Made by a program: the position numbers and the translations under genes. Shown piece by piece: positions 42,066 through 52,049 of a stretch of 64,000 nt of DNA. The notes beneath the pieces are model-generated. The model had not been told where the DNA came from and searched no databases. It was given only the letters and a program-made list of their open reading frames with translations. Where the stretch lies: contig CAZUDO010000122.1 in NCBI GenBank assembly GCA_964618895.1, forward strand, positions 6,223 through 70,222, written 5' to 3'. How positions within the stretch are numbered: the first letter of the stretch is position 1; each line of letters opens with the position of its first letter. Source of the DNA: CAZUDO01 sp964618895 (GTDB lineage: Bacteria > Desulfobacterota > Binatia > DP-6).

Positions 42066-42472
42066 GCGCGGCTCGCGAGGTACCCCTGGAGGATCAGTGT
42101 GGCGGCGACCTTGTCGATCACCTGCCGGCGGCGGCGGCGGCTCATGTCGGCCTCCAGGAGGACGCGCTCGGCGGCGACCGTGGTGAGACGCTCGTCCCAG
42201 TAGTCGAGTGGCAGGCCCAGATGGGCAGCCGCCCGCTCGGCGAAGGCCCGAACCTTGGCCGCCTGCGGCCCCTCCGACCCGTTCATGTTGCGCGGCAGGC
42301 CCACCACCAGGCGGTCGGGGGTGTAGGGGGCGAGCAGGCTCGCCAGGGCCTCCATATCCCGCCTCCAGCCGACCCGCTCGACCACCCCGATCCCCTGCGC
42401 CGTGAGACCGAGTTCGTCACTCACGGCCACCCCGATGCGAACGTCACCAACGTCGAACGCCGCGATTCGCAT
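42062..42472 (-). CDS. ruvX: YqgF/RuvX Holliday-junction resolvase-like protein
   Basis: Encodes 136 aa. The RNase H-like fold is marked by AAFDVGDVRIGVAVSD, RLVVGLPRNMNGSEGPQAAKVRAFAE and DERLTTVAAERVL. In E. coli it matures the 5' end of 16S rRNA; a junction-resolvase role is also proposed. The ATG at 42472 follows an A-rich stretch rather than a Shine-Dalgarno. It is first of the ruvX-mltG unit. Confidence 0.92.
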   Translation of the reverse strand: MRIAAFDVGDVRIGVAVSDELGLTAQGIGVVERVGWRRDMEALASLLAPYTPDRLVVGLPRNMNGSEGPQAAKVRAFAERAAAHLGLPLDYWDERLTTVAAERVLLEADMSRRRRRQVIDKVAATLILQGYLASRA

Positions 42473-42483
42473 GATCTTTTTTT

Positions 42484-42511
42484 GTTATCACCGAGACCCT
42501 GGGGGTCGCAA
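42484..42511 (-). promoter_or_regulatory. predicted ruvX promoter
   Basis: On the minus strand: TTGCGA (42511-42506), 16-nt spacer, GATAAC (42489-42484), then 11 nt of A-rich sequence to the ATG. Another short-leader arrangement. Confidence 0.35.
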
Positions 42512-42529
42512 CGCGCCCAAGCGAAATGA

Positions 42530-42565
42530 TTGACATCTGATGGGGCCTTTGGCACGGTCAATACT
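42530..42565 (+). promoter_or_regulatory. candidate promoter region of the M23 peptidase gene
   Basis: TTGACA at 42530-42535 has a weak -10 (CACGGT) 17 nt downstream. The overlapping TGGCACG at 42550-42556 equals the sigma-54 -24 consensus, but the -12 part reads ATACT instead of TTGCT, so sigma-54 use is doubtful. Confidence 0.3.
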
Positions 42566-42641
42566 GTTCCCATCAAGTTCGTCTCGTTGCGTGTGCCTGT
42601 AGCGCGGCCGGAATACCCGGAGACATGGAGGACCGACTATA

Positions 42642-43970
42642 GTGGCGATGCGCCGAGGAGAGGGCATCAAGCTCCTGGTACTCGTGTACCTGGCGACTCT
42701 GCTGCATCCCGTGCTGGCGGATGCCGGGCAGCCGCGCCGCAGCACCAAGCGCGTGGCGCCCAAGCAGCGGGCCCGTGTCGTCAAGCCGGCCAAGCCGGTG
42801 TCGCCCGCCACGGGAACGCGGGGGGCGGCCGAGGAGCACGTGCACGTGCGCCGGGGCGACAGCCTGACGCACATCCTGGCGGCGCGCGGCGTGAGCCGCG
42901 CCGAGGCGGCGCCGTGGCTGGAAGCGGCGAGCGAGGTGTACGACCTGCGCCGGCTGCGCCCACGACGGGGTCTCTCGCTGCGCTTCGACAAGGCCACGCA
43001 CGCGCTCGAAGCCATCCACTACGAGATCGACGATCGGTCGCTCCTGGTCCTCGAGCGGACGCCGGAGGGAATCGTCCAGGCGCAGCGGACGGTGCTCCCG
43101 TACTTCACCGAAGTGAAGGGCCTGGCGGTGTCGATCGAGCGCGGACTGCGCGAAGACGCGGCCGACTCGGGCATGCCACCGCGGGTGATCTCCGAGCTCG
43201 CGGACATCTTCGGCTGGGAGATGGATCTCGAAAAAGACCTTCGCCCGGGAGACGAGTTCCGCGTCCTGTACGAGAACATCTGGCAGGCGGGGCGCGCACG
43301 CGCCGAGCCCGGCAAGGTGCTCGGCGCGGAGATCATGGCCAACGGACGCCCCACCACCGCGGTCTTTTTCGAGGACACGGACGGTCGCGGTGGATACTAC
43401 CGTCCGACGGGTGACCCGCTCTCGCGTACCTTCCTGCGCTACCCGGTCGAGTTCACCGAGATCACGTCCGACTTTTCGCTCGGCCGGCGCCACCCCATCC
43501 TGCGCGTGCAGCGACCTCATCTCGGTGTGGACTTCGCGGCGCCGGTGGGCACGCCGGTGCGGGCGGTCGCGGGCGGGACGATCAGCCACTCGGGGTGGGC
43601 CAGTCAGCTCGGCCGGTGCGTGCGGATCGACCATGCCGGGTCGCTCGAGTCGTCGTACGGACACCTGGCGCGTATCGTCCCCGGGCTCGATCCGGGCGAA
43701 GCCGTCGAACGCGGTCAGGTGATCGGGTACGTCGGCGCGACCGGGCTCGCGACGGGGCCGCACCTCCACTTCGCGCTCCATCGCGACGGCGTGTACGTGA
43801 ACCCGCTGTCGCTCACGGCAGCGCCCGACGAAGCCGTACCGGAACCCGCGCGCAACGCGTTCGAGAAAATGCAGACGGCCATCACGCGCCAGCTCGCCGC
43901 GCTGCCGCTCACGGCCAACCCTTCCACCGTGTCGCTGTTCGACGGCGGCCGCGCGGCGCTGGCGGAGTAG
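42642..43970 (+). CDS. M23 family (LytM-type) metallopeptidase
   Basis: Encodes 442 aa; the GTG at 42642 is preferred for its spacing to GGAGG, with an ATG two codons later. A signal or anchor (IKLLVLVYLATLLHPVLA) precedes a LysM-like N-terminal region (VRRGDSLTHILAARGVSR). The M23 domain has the zinc ligands in RPHLGVDFAAPVGTPV and GPHLHFAL. It cleaves peptidoglycan cross-bridges or activates amidases, as in the OapA/MepM type. All zinc ligands appear intact. Confidence 0.9.
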   Translation: MAMRRGEGIKLLVLVYLATLLHPVLADAGQPRRSTKRVAPKQRARVVKPAKPVSPATGTRGAAEEHVHVRRGDSLTHILAARGVSRAEAAPWLEAASEVYDLRRLRPRRGLSLRFDKATHALEAIHYEIDDRSLLVLERTPEGIVQAQRTVLPYFTEVKGLAVSIERGLREDAADSGMPPRVISELADIFGWEMDLEKDLRPGDEFRVLYENIWQAGRARAEPGKVLGAEIMANGRPTTAVFFEDTDGRGGYYRPTGDPLSRTFLRYPVEFTEITSDFSLGRRHPILRVQRPHLGVDFAAPVGTPVRAVAGGTISHSGWASQLGRCVRIDHAGSLESSYGHLARIVPGLDPGEAVERGQVIGYVGATGLATGPHLHFALHRDGVYVNPLSLTAAPDEAVPEPARNAFEKMQTAITRQLAALPLTANPSTVSLFDGGRAALAE

Positions 43971-43983
43971 ACCGACGCGGTAC

Positions 43984-44769
43984 CTGGAGGGCCCCCGCCC
44001 GCGCCTGTTCGCGCACCGCGGCGCTTCGGGGACCGCGCCGGAGAACACCCTCGAAGCGTTCGCCGCCGGCCTCACGGCGGGTGCCGACCGTCTCGAGCTC
44101 GACGTGCACACGAGCGCCGACGGCCACGTCGTGGTCTTCCACGACGACACCCTCGAGCGCACCACCGACGGCACCGGCCTGGTACGAGCCCTCCCGCTCG
44201 CCGCCCTCGCGCGGCTCGACGCCGGCTGCCGCTTCCGCGCGCCCGACGGCACCTACCCGTACCGCGACCGCGACGTACGCATTCCCACGCTCGCGGCCCT
44301 GCTGGAGGCCTTCCCCGACGTGCCCCTGAACATCGAGATCAAGCAGGAGGAGCCCGCCATCGAGCCCCTGGTCCTGGCCACCCTCGATCGCTGCGGTGCC
44401 CGCGCGCGCACCCTGCTCGCTGCCGAGCACGCCTCCATCATGACCCGCATCCGTGCCACGGCCCCCGACATGCCGACCAGCTTCTCCGCCGCCGAGGTCG
44501 CCGAGTTCGTCACCCGCGTCCGCGAGGGCCGGCTCGCCGGCTATCGTCCCCCTGGCATCGCGCTCCAGGTCCCGCCGACGTTCGGCGACATCGCGATCGT
44601 GGACGAGCAGTCCCTCGCCGCCGCCCACGCCTTGGGTCTCGAGGTTCACGTGTGGACGATCAACGACGAACCCGAGATGGAACGTCTTCTCGCGCTCGGT
44701 GTCGACGCCCTGATGACCGACTATCCCGCCCGCGCCATGGCGGTCTTGAAACGCCGCCGCGTGCGCTGA
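43984..44769 (+). CDS. glycerophosphodiester phosphodiesterase without a canonical start codon
   Basis: Motifs are complete: LFAHRGASGTAPENTLEAF, RLELDVHTSADGHVVVFHDDTLERTTDGTG, VPLNIEIKQE and a terminal EVHVWTINDEPEMERLLALGVDALMTDYP. It hydrolyses glycerophosphodiesters to glycerol 3-phosphate. Between the in-frame stop near 43797 and the HRG motif at about 44010 the frame has no ATG, GTG or TTG. The best placed candidate is CTG at 43984, 14 nt after the M23 stop. A start inside the domain (GTG 44104) would remove the catalytic HRG. Non-AUG initiation or a sequence error is possible. Confidence 0.82.
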   Translation: MEGPRPRLFAHRGASGTAPENTLEAFAAGLTAGADRLELDVHTSADGHVVVFHDDTLERTTDGTGLVRALPLAALARLDAGCRFRAPDGTYPYRDRDVRIPTLAALLEAFPDVPLNIEIKQEEPAIEPLVLATLDRCGARARTLLAAEHASIMTRIRATAPDMPTSFSAAEVAEFVTRVREGRLAGYRPPGIALQVPPTFGDIAIVDEQSLAAAHALGLEVHVWTINDEPEMERLLALGVDALMTDYPARAMAVLKRRRVR

Positions 44770-44786
44770 CGGCGGATCGCCTGCGG

Positions 44787-45581
44787 TCAGGCGCCGCCGA
44801 CCTCCGCGATTGCCGCCAGCAGCCCCTCGTGCAGCGCCCCGTTCGACGCGATCATGCCCGGCCGCAGTGGGGACGGCTGGTTGAAGACGAGCGGCTTGCC
44901 GTCGAGCCCGGTCACGCGGCCGCCGGCCTCCTCGACCAGCAGGGTGCCGGCGCAGATGTCCCATTCGTTCTTCGGCGTGAGCGTGAAGGTGGCGTCGCCG
45001 CTGCCGGCCGACAGTTCGGCTAGCTTAAAGGCCACGCTGCCGGTCAGCTGCACGCGCATGCGGCTCTTGAACGGATCCCACTCGCCGCGCTTGTCCTCGG
45101 AGCGGCTGGCCATGACGATCGCGTCGGCGACGTGGCATTGGGAGGTGACCCGCCCCGGGGCGCCGTTCACGGTGGTGCCCTGACCGCGCACGGCGACGTA
45201 GAGCTTGTCGGCGGCCGGGTTGTACTCGACCGCCACCACCGGCCGGCCGGCTTCGACCAGCGCGATGCAGACGCAGAACTCGGGGATGTGCTGGATGAAC
45301 TCCTTGGTGCCGTCGAGCGGGTCGACCACCCAGGCCCGGCGCCGGCTGAGGCGCTCGGTGGAATCGGCGGTCTCCTCGGACAGCCAGCCGTCGTCGGGGA
45401 AGTTGGCGGCCACCAGCGCCCGGATGCAGGCGTTGGCCTCCAGGTCGGCGGCGGTCACCGGGTTGTCGGGGCGCTTCTCGTACGCCTGGACGGTGCCCTC
45501 GTAGTAGCGACGGATGATGGCGCCGGCGTCGCGGGCGGCGCGCACGGCCACGTCGCGTTCCTTCGCGTATGCGGGGCTCAT
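44787..45581 (-). CDS. cysQ: 3'(2'),5'-bisphosphate nucleotidase (CysQ-like)
   Basis: Encodes 264 aa from the ATG at 45581, sharing one base with the upstream stop; a GTG at 45584 is also possible. It has the inositol-monophosphatase fold motifs LSEETADS and WVVDPLDGTKEFIQHIPEFCV, plus NEWDICAGTLLVEEAGG. It likely removes 3'-phosphate from PAP formed in sulfate assimilation. Context with a deoxyhypusine-synthase-like gene is unusual and unexplained. Confidence 0.9.
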   Translation of the reverse strand: MSPAYAKERDVAVRAARDAGAIIRRYYEGTVQAYEKRPDNPVTAADLEANACIRALVAANFPDDGWLSEETADSTERLSRRRAWVVDPLDGTKEFIQHIPEFCVCIALVEAGRPVVAVEYNPAADKLYVAVRGQGTTVNGAPGRVTSQCHVADAIVMASRSEDKRGEWDPFKSRMRVQLTGSVAFKLAELSAGSGDATFTLTPKNEWDICAGTLLVEEAGGRVTGLDGKPLVFNQPSPLRPGMIASNGALHEGLLAAIAEVGGA

Positions 45582-46705
45582 CACGAGCGTTTGAAGCCGC
45601 CGTCGGGCCCGAAGACGTGTGCCTTGCGGTACTCGCGGACCAGGTTGTCGTACAGCTCGTCGCGCCGGTCATACAGGCGCTTCGGCGTGCGCGGCGTGTG
45701 GTTGGCGAGCGCGTACGCGGTGAGCAGCGGGAGCGCGATGGTGGAGTCGCTGTAGCAGACGATGGTGTCGGGGAGCTTGTCGGGGTCGACTTTGCCCCAG
45801 CTGACCGCCTCGCTCGGGGTGGCGCCCGACAGGCCGCCGGTGTCGACGCGCGCGTCGGTGAACTGGACGTAGAAGTCGTGCCCCTTCTCCTCGATGCCGA
45901 GCACCTCCTGCACCTGGGGCTCGGTCTGCAGGACGAAGTTCTTGGGCGAGCCGCCGCCCAACATGACGACGCCGCTCTTGCCGCCCGAGCGCTTGGCGGC
46001 CAGGACGAGCGCCGCGGTTTCGTTCACGTCGCGCGACACGTCGATGCGGAGCTTGCAGCCTTCCAAGGCGAGCGCGGCGACGTTCATGCCGATCGAGCTG
46101 TCGCCGGGGGACGAGGTGTACACCGGGACGCCGTACTCGGCCGCGGTGGCGACCAGCGACTTGCGCGTGAGCCCGAGGGCACGCTGGCGCTCGCCGATGA
46201 TCTGGCCGATCAGGTAGTGGAACTCGGCCGTCCCCATCTCGCGCTGGAACTGCGGCGCGAACAGGATCTTGCGGTAGAAGGCGTCGGTGTCGAGGAGGAC
46301 GTTGTACTCGAAGACGATGTCGTAGATGCGGACGACCTGGTCCTTGCGCAGCTCGACGTCGTTCAGGTCCGGCCGGCCGCGGTGCATGCTGAGCCCGATG
46401 CCGAAGTGGGTGTCGTGGTAGAGGTTGGCGCCGGTGGAGACGATCCAATCGACGAACCCGGCCTCGATCAGGGGGATGAAGCACGACATCCCGAGCCCGG
46501 CCGGTGTGAGCGCGCCGCTCACGGAGAGGCCGATGGTCACGTCGTCGGCGAGCATCTTCTGGGTGAACAGCTGCACGGCTTCGCGCAGACGCGCGCCGTT
46601 GTAGGCCAGGAAGGCGCCGTCGATCAGCTCGGTGAGTGTCGTGTGCGGCGTGATCGGAGCCGGCTCTATGCGTGCGCCCCGCAGCCACCGCTTCTTGTCG
46701 GCCAT
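45581..46705 (-). CDS. deoxyhypusine synthase family protein
   Basis: Encodes 374 aa from the ATG at 46705. Diagnostic blocks are VTIGLSVSGALTPAGLG, IVSTGANLYHDTHF, YTSSPGDSSIGMNVA, VVMLGGGSPKNFVLQ and the Lys-containing GATPSEAVSWGKVDPDKLP, equivalent to the active-site Lys of eukaryotic deoxyhypusine synthase. Bacteria lack deoxyhypusine, and relatives make homospermidine or use other amines, so a polyamine role is inferred. It is co-directional and overlapping with cysQ. Confidence 0.88.
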   Translation of the reverse strand: MADKKRWLRGARIEPAPITPHTTLTELIDGAFLAYNGARLREAVQLFTQKMLADDVTIGLSVSGALTPAGLGMSCFIPLIEAGFVDWIVSTGANLYHDTHFGIGLSMHRGRPDLNDVELRKDQVVRIYDIVFEYNVLLDTDAFYRKILFAPQFQREMGTAEFHYLIGQIIGERQRALGLTRKSLVATAAEYGVPVYTSSPGDSSIGMNVAALALEGCKLRIDVSRDVNETAALVLAAKRSGGKSGVVMLGGGSPKNFVLQTEPQVQEVLGIEEKGHDFYVQFTDARVDTGGLSGATPSEAVSWGKVDPDKLPDTIVCYSDSTIALPLLTAYALANHTPRTPKRLYDRRDELYDNLVREYRKAHVFGPDGGFKRS

Positions 46706-46712
46706 GGCGCGT

Positions 46713-46742
46713 TCCGTAGCATTTTCGTCGGGGTATTGCCAA
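46713..46742 (-). promoter_or_regulatory. predicted promoter, leaderless architecture
   Basis: On the minus strand: TTGGCA (46742-46737), 18-nt spacer, TACGGA (46718-46713), then 7 nt to the ATG at 46705. No Shine-Dalgarno. Confidence 0.4.
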
Positions 46743-46883
46743 AAGCGGGCGCGGGGTTGGGGGCGGTTTCGTGCGGTCGGTTCATGTGCGCGGCGGCGGC
46801 GACCGCGCGAACCCGATCCACTCCAGCGTTCCTGTGCAGCGGAGCTGCTTGACGGCTTGCGAGCGAGACCGTACGGGTGCGGC

Positions 46884-47342
46884 GTGAAGGCGTTCGCGGT
46901 GGCGCTGGCGACAGTGGGCGGCGTGGGATACGCGCCCTTCGCTTCGGGAACGGTCGGGTCGCTGGTGGTGCTGCCGCTGCTGCCGTCGTTGGCGGCGCTG
47001 CGTGACTGGTCGCCGGTGGTCGCGGTGCTGGTGGTGATTGGGCTCGTCGCCGCGGCCATCTGGGCGGCGGGGCGTGCGGAGGAGATCCTCGGCGGGCACG
47101 ATCATAGCTGTATCGTCGTCGACGAGGTCGCGGGAATGGCGGTCGCCGGCCTGTTCCTGCCCGCCACCTGGACGGCCGCACTGGTGGCGTTCTTCGTCTT
47201 CCGTCTGTTCGATGTCATGAAGCCCTTTCCGGCGGCATTGATCGATCGGCGCGTCGAAGGGGGGCTGGGGGTCGTGGGCGATGATGTCGTGGCGGGCGCC
47301 TATGCGGGGATCGTCACGCGGGTCGTGGTGAGCTTCCTGTGA
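46884..47342 (+). CDS. pgpA: phosphatidylglycerophosphatase A
   Basis: Encodes 152 aa from a GTG start. It has GYAPFASGTVGSLVVLPL, SCIVVDEVAGMAVAGLFLP and FFVFRLFDVMKPFPAALIDRRVEGGLGVVGDDVVAGAYAGI, the PgpA signatures including the acidic metal ligands. It dephosphorylates phosphatidylglycerol phosphate at the inner membrane. The stop overlaps the cinA start (GTGA). No clear ribosome-binding site is seen. Confidence 0.93.
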   Translation: MKAFAVALATVGGVGYAPFASGTVGSLVVLPLLPSLAALRDWSPVVAVLVVIGLVAAAIWAAGRAEEILGGHDHSCIVVDEVAGMAVAGLFLPATWTAALVAFFVFRLFDVMKPFPAALIDRRVEGGLGVVGDDVVAGAYAGIVTRVVVSFL

Positions 47343-48616
47343 TCGCGCGCGCGGCCATCCTCTCCACGGGGGACGAGCTCACGACCGGCCGGATCGTCGA
47401 CACCAACGCCAACTGGATTGCCGACAAGCTGTTCGAGCTCGGCATCGATCTGGTCGCGGTGTTGACGGTGGGCGACTACCCGGACCGGCTGGCGTGGGCA
47501 TGGCGGCAGGCGCTGGCGCAAGCGGACCTCGTCATCTCGACGGGCGGCATCGGTCCCACCGCCGACGATCTCACCAACGAGGTGTTGGCGGGCGTGCTGG
47601 GCGTGCCGCTGGTGGAGGATGCGGCCTCGGCGGCCCGCGTCCGGCAGTTCTTCGCGGCCTTCGGGCGCGAGATGCCGGAGAACAACTTGAAGCAGGCGCA
47701 GCTCCCGGCGGGGGCGGTGGTGATCGAAAACCCGCTCGGGACCGCACCCGGCTACCGTGTACGCCACGCGGCCTGCCAGGCGGTGGTCCTGCCCGGCGTT
47801 CCGCGCGAGATGAAACGCATGATGGAGGAGACCGTCCTGCCGTGGGTGCGCAGCGAACGCGGCGACGAGGCGTACCTGGCGCACGTGTTCCAGACCTTCG
47901 GGCTCTCCGAGTCGCGCCTCGACGAGCTGGTGGCGGGCGCCGTCGATCCGGCCGAGGGACGGGTGTCCTTCCGGGCGAGCTTTCCGGAGATCTCGCTGCG
48001 CGTGGTCGTGCACGGGCCGCCCGAGGAGGCGGCCGCGCAGCTCGCGCGCGTGGCCGGACGCCTGCGCGAGCGCATCGGCACGTTCGTCTACGGCGAAGGC
48101 GCGGTGACGATGGAAGAGGTGGTAGGACGCGAGCTCCGTGCTCGCGGCCTCACCGTGGCGCTCGCCGAGTCCTGCACCGGCGGGCTCATCGGGCATCGGC
48201 TCACCAACGTGCCGGGCAGCTCGGCGTATGTGCGCGGCGCCGTCGTGGCCTACGCCAACAGCGCCAAGGAGGTGCTGCTCGGGGTGCGGGCGGAGACGCT
48301 CGCAGCGCACGGTGCGGTGAGCGAGGCGGTGGCAGCCGAGATGGCGGCGGGCGCGCGGCGCACCTTCGGTGCGGACCTGGGGATCGCCACCACCGGCATC
48401 GCAGGCCCCGACGGCGGCACGGCCGACAAACCCGTCGGCACGGTGTACCTGGGGCTCGCGGCGGCCGCGGGCACGGTCACGCGCTGCTACCAGTTCTGGG
48501 GGACGCGCGACTGGGTGAAGCTGTTGGCATCGCAGACGGCGCTCGACTGGCTGCGGCGGCACGTGCTCGGGCAACCGATGACCGACTGGCATCTGACGCG
48601 GCCGCACACCGGCTGA
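47339..48616 (+). CDS. cinA: CinA-family nicotinamide-nucleotide amidase
   Basis: Encodes 425 aa. The N-terminal MoaB/MogA-like (COG1058) domain has AILSTGDELTTGRIVDTNANWIA and ISTGGIGPTADDLTNE. The C-terminal CinA amidase domain has VALAESCTGGLIGHRLTNVPGSS and GIATTGIAGPDGGTADKPVGTVYLGL. It recycles NMN to nicotinic acid mononucleotide, and ADP-ribose pyrophosphatase activity is known for the N-terminal part. The cinA-thpR-recA order is common in bacteria. Confidence 0.95.
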   Translation: MIARAAILSTGDELTTGRIVDTNANWIADKLFELGIDLVAVLTVGDYPDRLAWAWRQALAQADLVISTGGIGPTADDLTNEVLAGVLGVPLVEDAASAARVRQFFAAFGREMPENNLKQAQLPAGAVVIENPLGTAPGYRVRHAACQAVVLPGVPREMKRMMEETVLPWVRSERGDEAYLAHVFQTFGLSESRLDELVAGAVDPAEGRVSFRASFPEISLRVVVHGPPEEAAAQLARVAGRLRERIGTFVYGEGAVTMEEVVGRELRARGLTVALAESCTGGLIGHRLTNVPGSSAYVRGAVVAYANSAKEVLLGVRAETLAAHGAVSEAVAAEMAAGARRTFGADLGIATTGIAGPDGGTADKPVGTVYLGLAAAAGTVTRCYQFWGTRDWVKLLASQTALDWLRRHVLGQPMTDWHLTRPHTG

Positions 48617-48622
48617 CCGTGC

Positions 48623-49192
48623 ATGCGCTGCTTCGTCGCCATCGACCTGCCGGCGGGCGCGCGGGCGGCGATCGCGAGCGTGCAGGCGGAGCTGCGTGCC
48701 GCCGCGGACGGTGCCGACGTGCGCTGGGTCGATCCGGCGGCGCTCCACCTGACGCTCAAGTTCCTGGGCGAGGTTCTCGCGGCGCGGGTCGACGGCGTCA
48801 CGAACGCCTTGCGCGCCGCGGTCGGCGGCACGGAGCCGCTCACGCTCACGGTCGGCGGGGTGGGGGCGTTCCCGAGCCCCCGGCGGGCTCGGGTGCTGTG
48901 GGTCGGCGTGGCCGGGAGGGATCTTGCCCGGCTGGCCGGCGCGGTCGAGGGTGCGCTCGCCGCCGAGGGGTTTGCCGCCGAGGCGCGGTCCTGGAGCGCG
49001 CACCTGACCGTCGGCCGGGTCCGGTCGCCGCGCGGGCTCGGTCGCCTGGCGGTTGCCATCGAGGGCGCGGGGCACACCGAGATCGGCGTCTGGACGGCCT
49101 CGGAGGTGGTCCTCTATCGCAGCCACCTCCGCCCCGCCGGCGCCGTCTACGAGGCGGTGGCACGTGTGCCACTCGCCGGGGCGGAGGCCTAA
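48623..49192 (+). CDS. thpR: RNA 2',3'-cyclic phosphodiesterase (2H family)
   Basis: Encodes 189 aa. The two catalytic H-x-T-x motifs are HLTLKFLGEV (about residue 46) and HLTVGRV (about residue 130). The start MRCFVAIDLPAGARAAI is typical. It opens 2',3'-cyclic phosphates and can ligate tRNA halves in vitro. It follows cinA by 6 nt. Confidence 0.93.
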   Translation: MRCFVAIDLPAGARAAIASVQAELRAAADGADVRWVDPAALHLTLKFLGEVLAARVDGVTNALRAAVGGTEPLTLTVGGVGAFPSPRRARVLWVGVAGRDLARLAGAVEGALAAEGFAAEARSWSAHLTVGRVRSPRGLGRLAVAIEGAGHTEIGVWTASEVVLYRSHLRPAGAVYEAVARVPLAGAEA

Positions 49193-49305
49193 AAATATGC
49201 ATGGGTGCCGCTGGAGACTGCCCCGCCGCCGGGGTAAAGTGAGGCCTTCCCGGAGCAAACCAATCAGATCCCGAGGCAACCGCCGTGCGGGGGGAGGGTG
49301 TGACC

Positions 49306-50424
<1,119 letters not shown>

Positions 50425-50427
50425 CTC

Positions 50428-51579
50428 GTGGATCTGCAGACGATCCTGCGCGAAGGAGTCGAGCGACAGGCTTCGGACATTCACCTGAAGGTCGGCGCGC
50501 CGCCGATGTTCCGGGTGAGCGGTACGTTGGTGCCGCTCGAGGGTGCGCCGGTGCTCGATCGCACTCGGATGGGCGCCCTCACGGACGTCCTCCTGAACGA
50601 TTATCACCGCAGCAAGCTGCAGCAGCAGCTGCAGGTGGACCTCGGCTACGGGGCACCCGGGCTCGGGCGCTTCCGCGTCAACATCTTCCACCAACGCGGG
50701 GAGCTGCAGGCGGCGCTGCGCCTGATTCCGCCGCGCGCGCACCAGATCCGCGACCTGCACCTGCCGCCGGTGGTGGAGCGTATCGCCAGCGAGCGGCGCG
50801 GGCTCATCCTGGTCACCGGCACCACCGGGTCCGGCAAGTCCACCACGCTGGCGGCCATGATCGATCACATCAACCGGTCCGCAAGCCGGCACGTGATCAC
50901 CATCGAAGACCCGATCGAGTACCTGCACAGCGACGACCGGTCCATCATCACGCAGCGCGAGATCGGGGAGGACTGCGTCACTTTCGCGGCGGGCTTGAAG
51001 GGTGCGCTGCGGCAGGACCCGGACGTCATCCTGGTCGGCGAAATGCGCGACCTGGAGACCATTGAGACCGCCATCCTGGCTGCCGAGACCGGCCACCTGG
51101 TGATGTCCACTCTGCATACCCTGGACGCCACCGAGACCATCACGCGCGTCATCTCGGCCTTTCCAGAGCACGGCCGCCACCAGGCCCGCCTCATCCTGGC
51201 CAACATCCTGAAGGGCGTGATCAGCCAGCGGCTGGTGCCGCGCAGCGACGGCACCGGCATGGTGCCGGCGGTCGAGGTCATGGTGTCGACCGGCTTGGTG
51301 CGCGAGTGCGTCACCGTGCCGGAGCGCTCGCGCGAGATCCGCGACGTGATCGCGCGCGGCTATCTCAGCTACGGGATGCAGACCTTCGACCAGTCGTTGA
51401 TGACCCACTGGCGCGACGGGTTCATCACCTTCGAGGAGGCGCTCGCGCAGGCGAGCAACCCCGACGACTTCGCGCTCAAGGCGCGCGGCGTCTCGTCGAC
51501 CAGCGACGCGCGCTGGGAGAACTTCGACGGGGAGAACAAAGAACACGCGGACGAGCCGATCAAGATCGATCGGTTCTAG
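50428..51579 (+). CDS. type IV pilus retraction ATPase PilT/PilU
   Basis: Encodes 383 aa from a GTG start 3 nt after recA. The N-terminal domain (LREGVERQASDIHLKVGAPPMFR) precedes Walker A VTGTTGSGKSTTLAAMIDH, the Asp box TIEDPIEYLH, Walker B VILVGEMRDLETIETAI and the His box VMSTLHTLDATETI. The C-terminal part (QTFDQSLMTHWRDGFITFEEALAQASNPDDF) fits the PilT/PilU subfamily; I cannot decide between them. It powers pilus retraction. No other pilus gene is in the window. Confidence 0.92.
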   Translation: MDLQTILREGVERQASDIHLKVGAPPMFRVSGTLVPLEGAPVLDRTRMGALTDVLLNDYHRSKLQQQLQVDLGYGAPGLGRFRVNIFHQRGELQAALRLIPPRAHQIRDLHLPPVVERIASERRGLILVTGTTGSGKSTTLAAMIDHINRSASRHVITIEDPIEYLHSDDRSIITQREIGEDCVTFAAGLKGALRQDPDVILVGEMRDLETIETAILAAETGHLVMSTLHTLDATETITRVISAFPEHGRHQARLILANILKGVISQRLVPRSDGTGMVPAVEVMVSTGLVRECVTVPERSREIRDVIARGYLSYGMQTFDQSLMTHWRDGFITFEEALAQASNPDDFALKARGVSSTSDARWENFDGENKEHADEPIKIDRF

Positions 51580-51622
51580 TCGCGACGGGCGCCCGGCGGC
51601 GCGCACGCCCACGCCCCTCGAC

Positions 51623-52045
51623 GTGGCGGCGCGCCTGCTCGCCCGGGCACCGTGTGCCGAGGCCGAGCTGGAGGCGCGGCTCGTCCGCCGCGGCTACCAG
51701 CCGGCCACTGCGGCGACCACGGTCGCGCGCTGCCGCGAACTCGGCTACGTGGGCGACGGCGCGTTTGCCCGGGAGCGTGCCCGCGGTCTGCGGGCGCGGG
51801 GGGCGGGGAGCCTCCGGATCGCGGCCGATCTCGAGGCGCGGGGTCTGCCCGAGGCGCTGGTTGCGGCCGCCGTCGAGGAGTCGCTGGACGGACTTCGCGA
51901 GGGGGAATGGGCGCGCCGGGCGCTCGAGCGGGCGCGCGTCCCGCCTGGCGCGCTGGCGCGTGCGTGGCGGCTGTTGGCGACGCGGGGGTTCCCGGAGGAC
52001 GTGATCGGCGACCTGCTGGGCGAGCCTGCCGAACCTCTGGCCTAG
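51623..52045 (+). CDS. recX: RecX regulatory protein
   Basis: Encodes 140 aa from a GTG start; an earlier alternative start is possible. It shows the triple-helical repeats of RecX: RLLARAPCAEAELEARLVRRG, ELGYVGDGAFARERARGLRARGAG and LVAAAVEESLDGLREGEWARRALERAR. RecX limits RecA filament growth, and the recA-pilT-recX linkage supports the call. It converges with the propeller gene with only 4 nt between stops. Confidence 0.88.
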   Translation: MAARLLARAPCAEAELEARLVRRGYQPATAATTVARCRELGYVGDGAFARERARGLRARGAGSLRIAADLEARGLPEALVAAAVEESLDGLREGEWARRALERARVPPGALARAWRLLATRGFPEDVIGDLLGEPAEPLA

Positions 52046-52049
52046 CGGC

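Noticed and set aside
42550..42565. Sigma-54 promoter TGGCACG
   Set aside because: The -12 element lacks the GC and reads ATACT; kept only as a low-confidence candidate.
49193..49305. SOS box or terminator between thpR and recA
   Set aside because: No dyad matching a known LexA motif and no convincing hairpin with T-tract found in the 113 nt.
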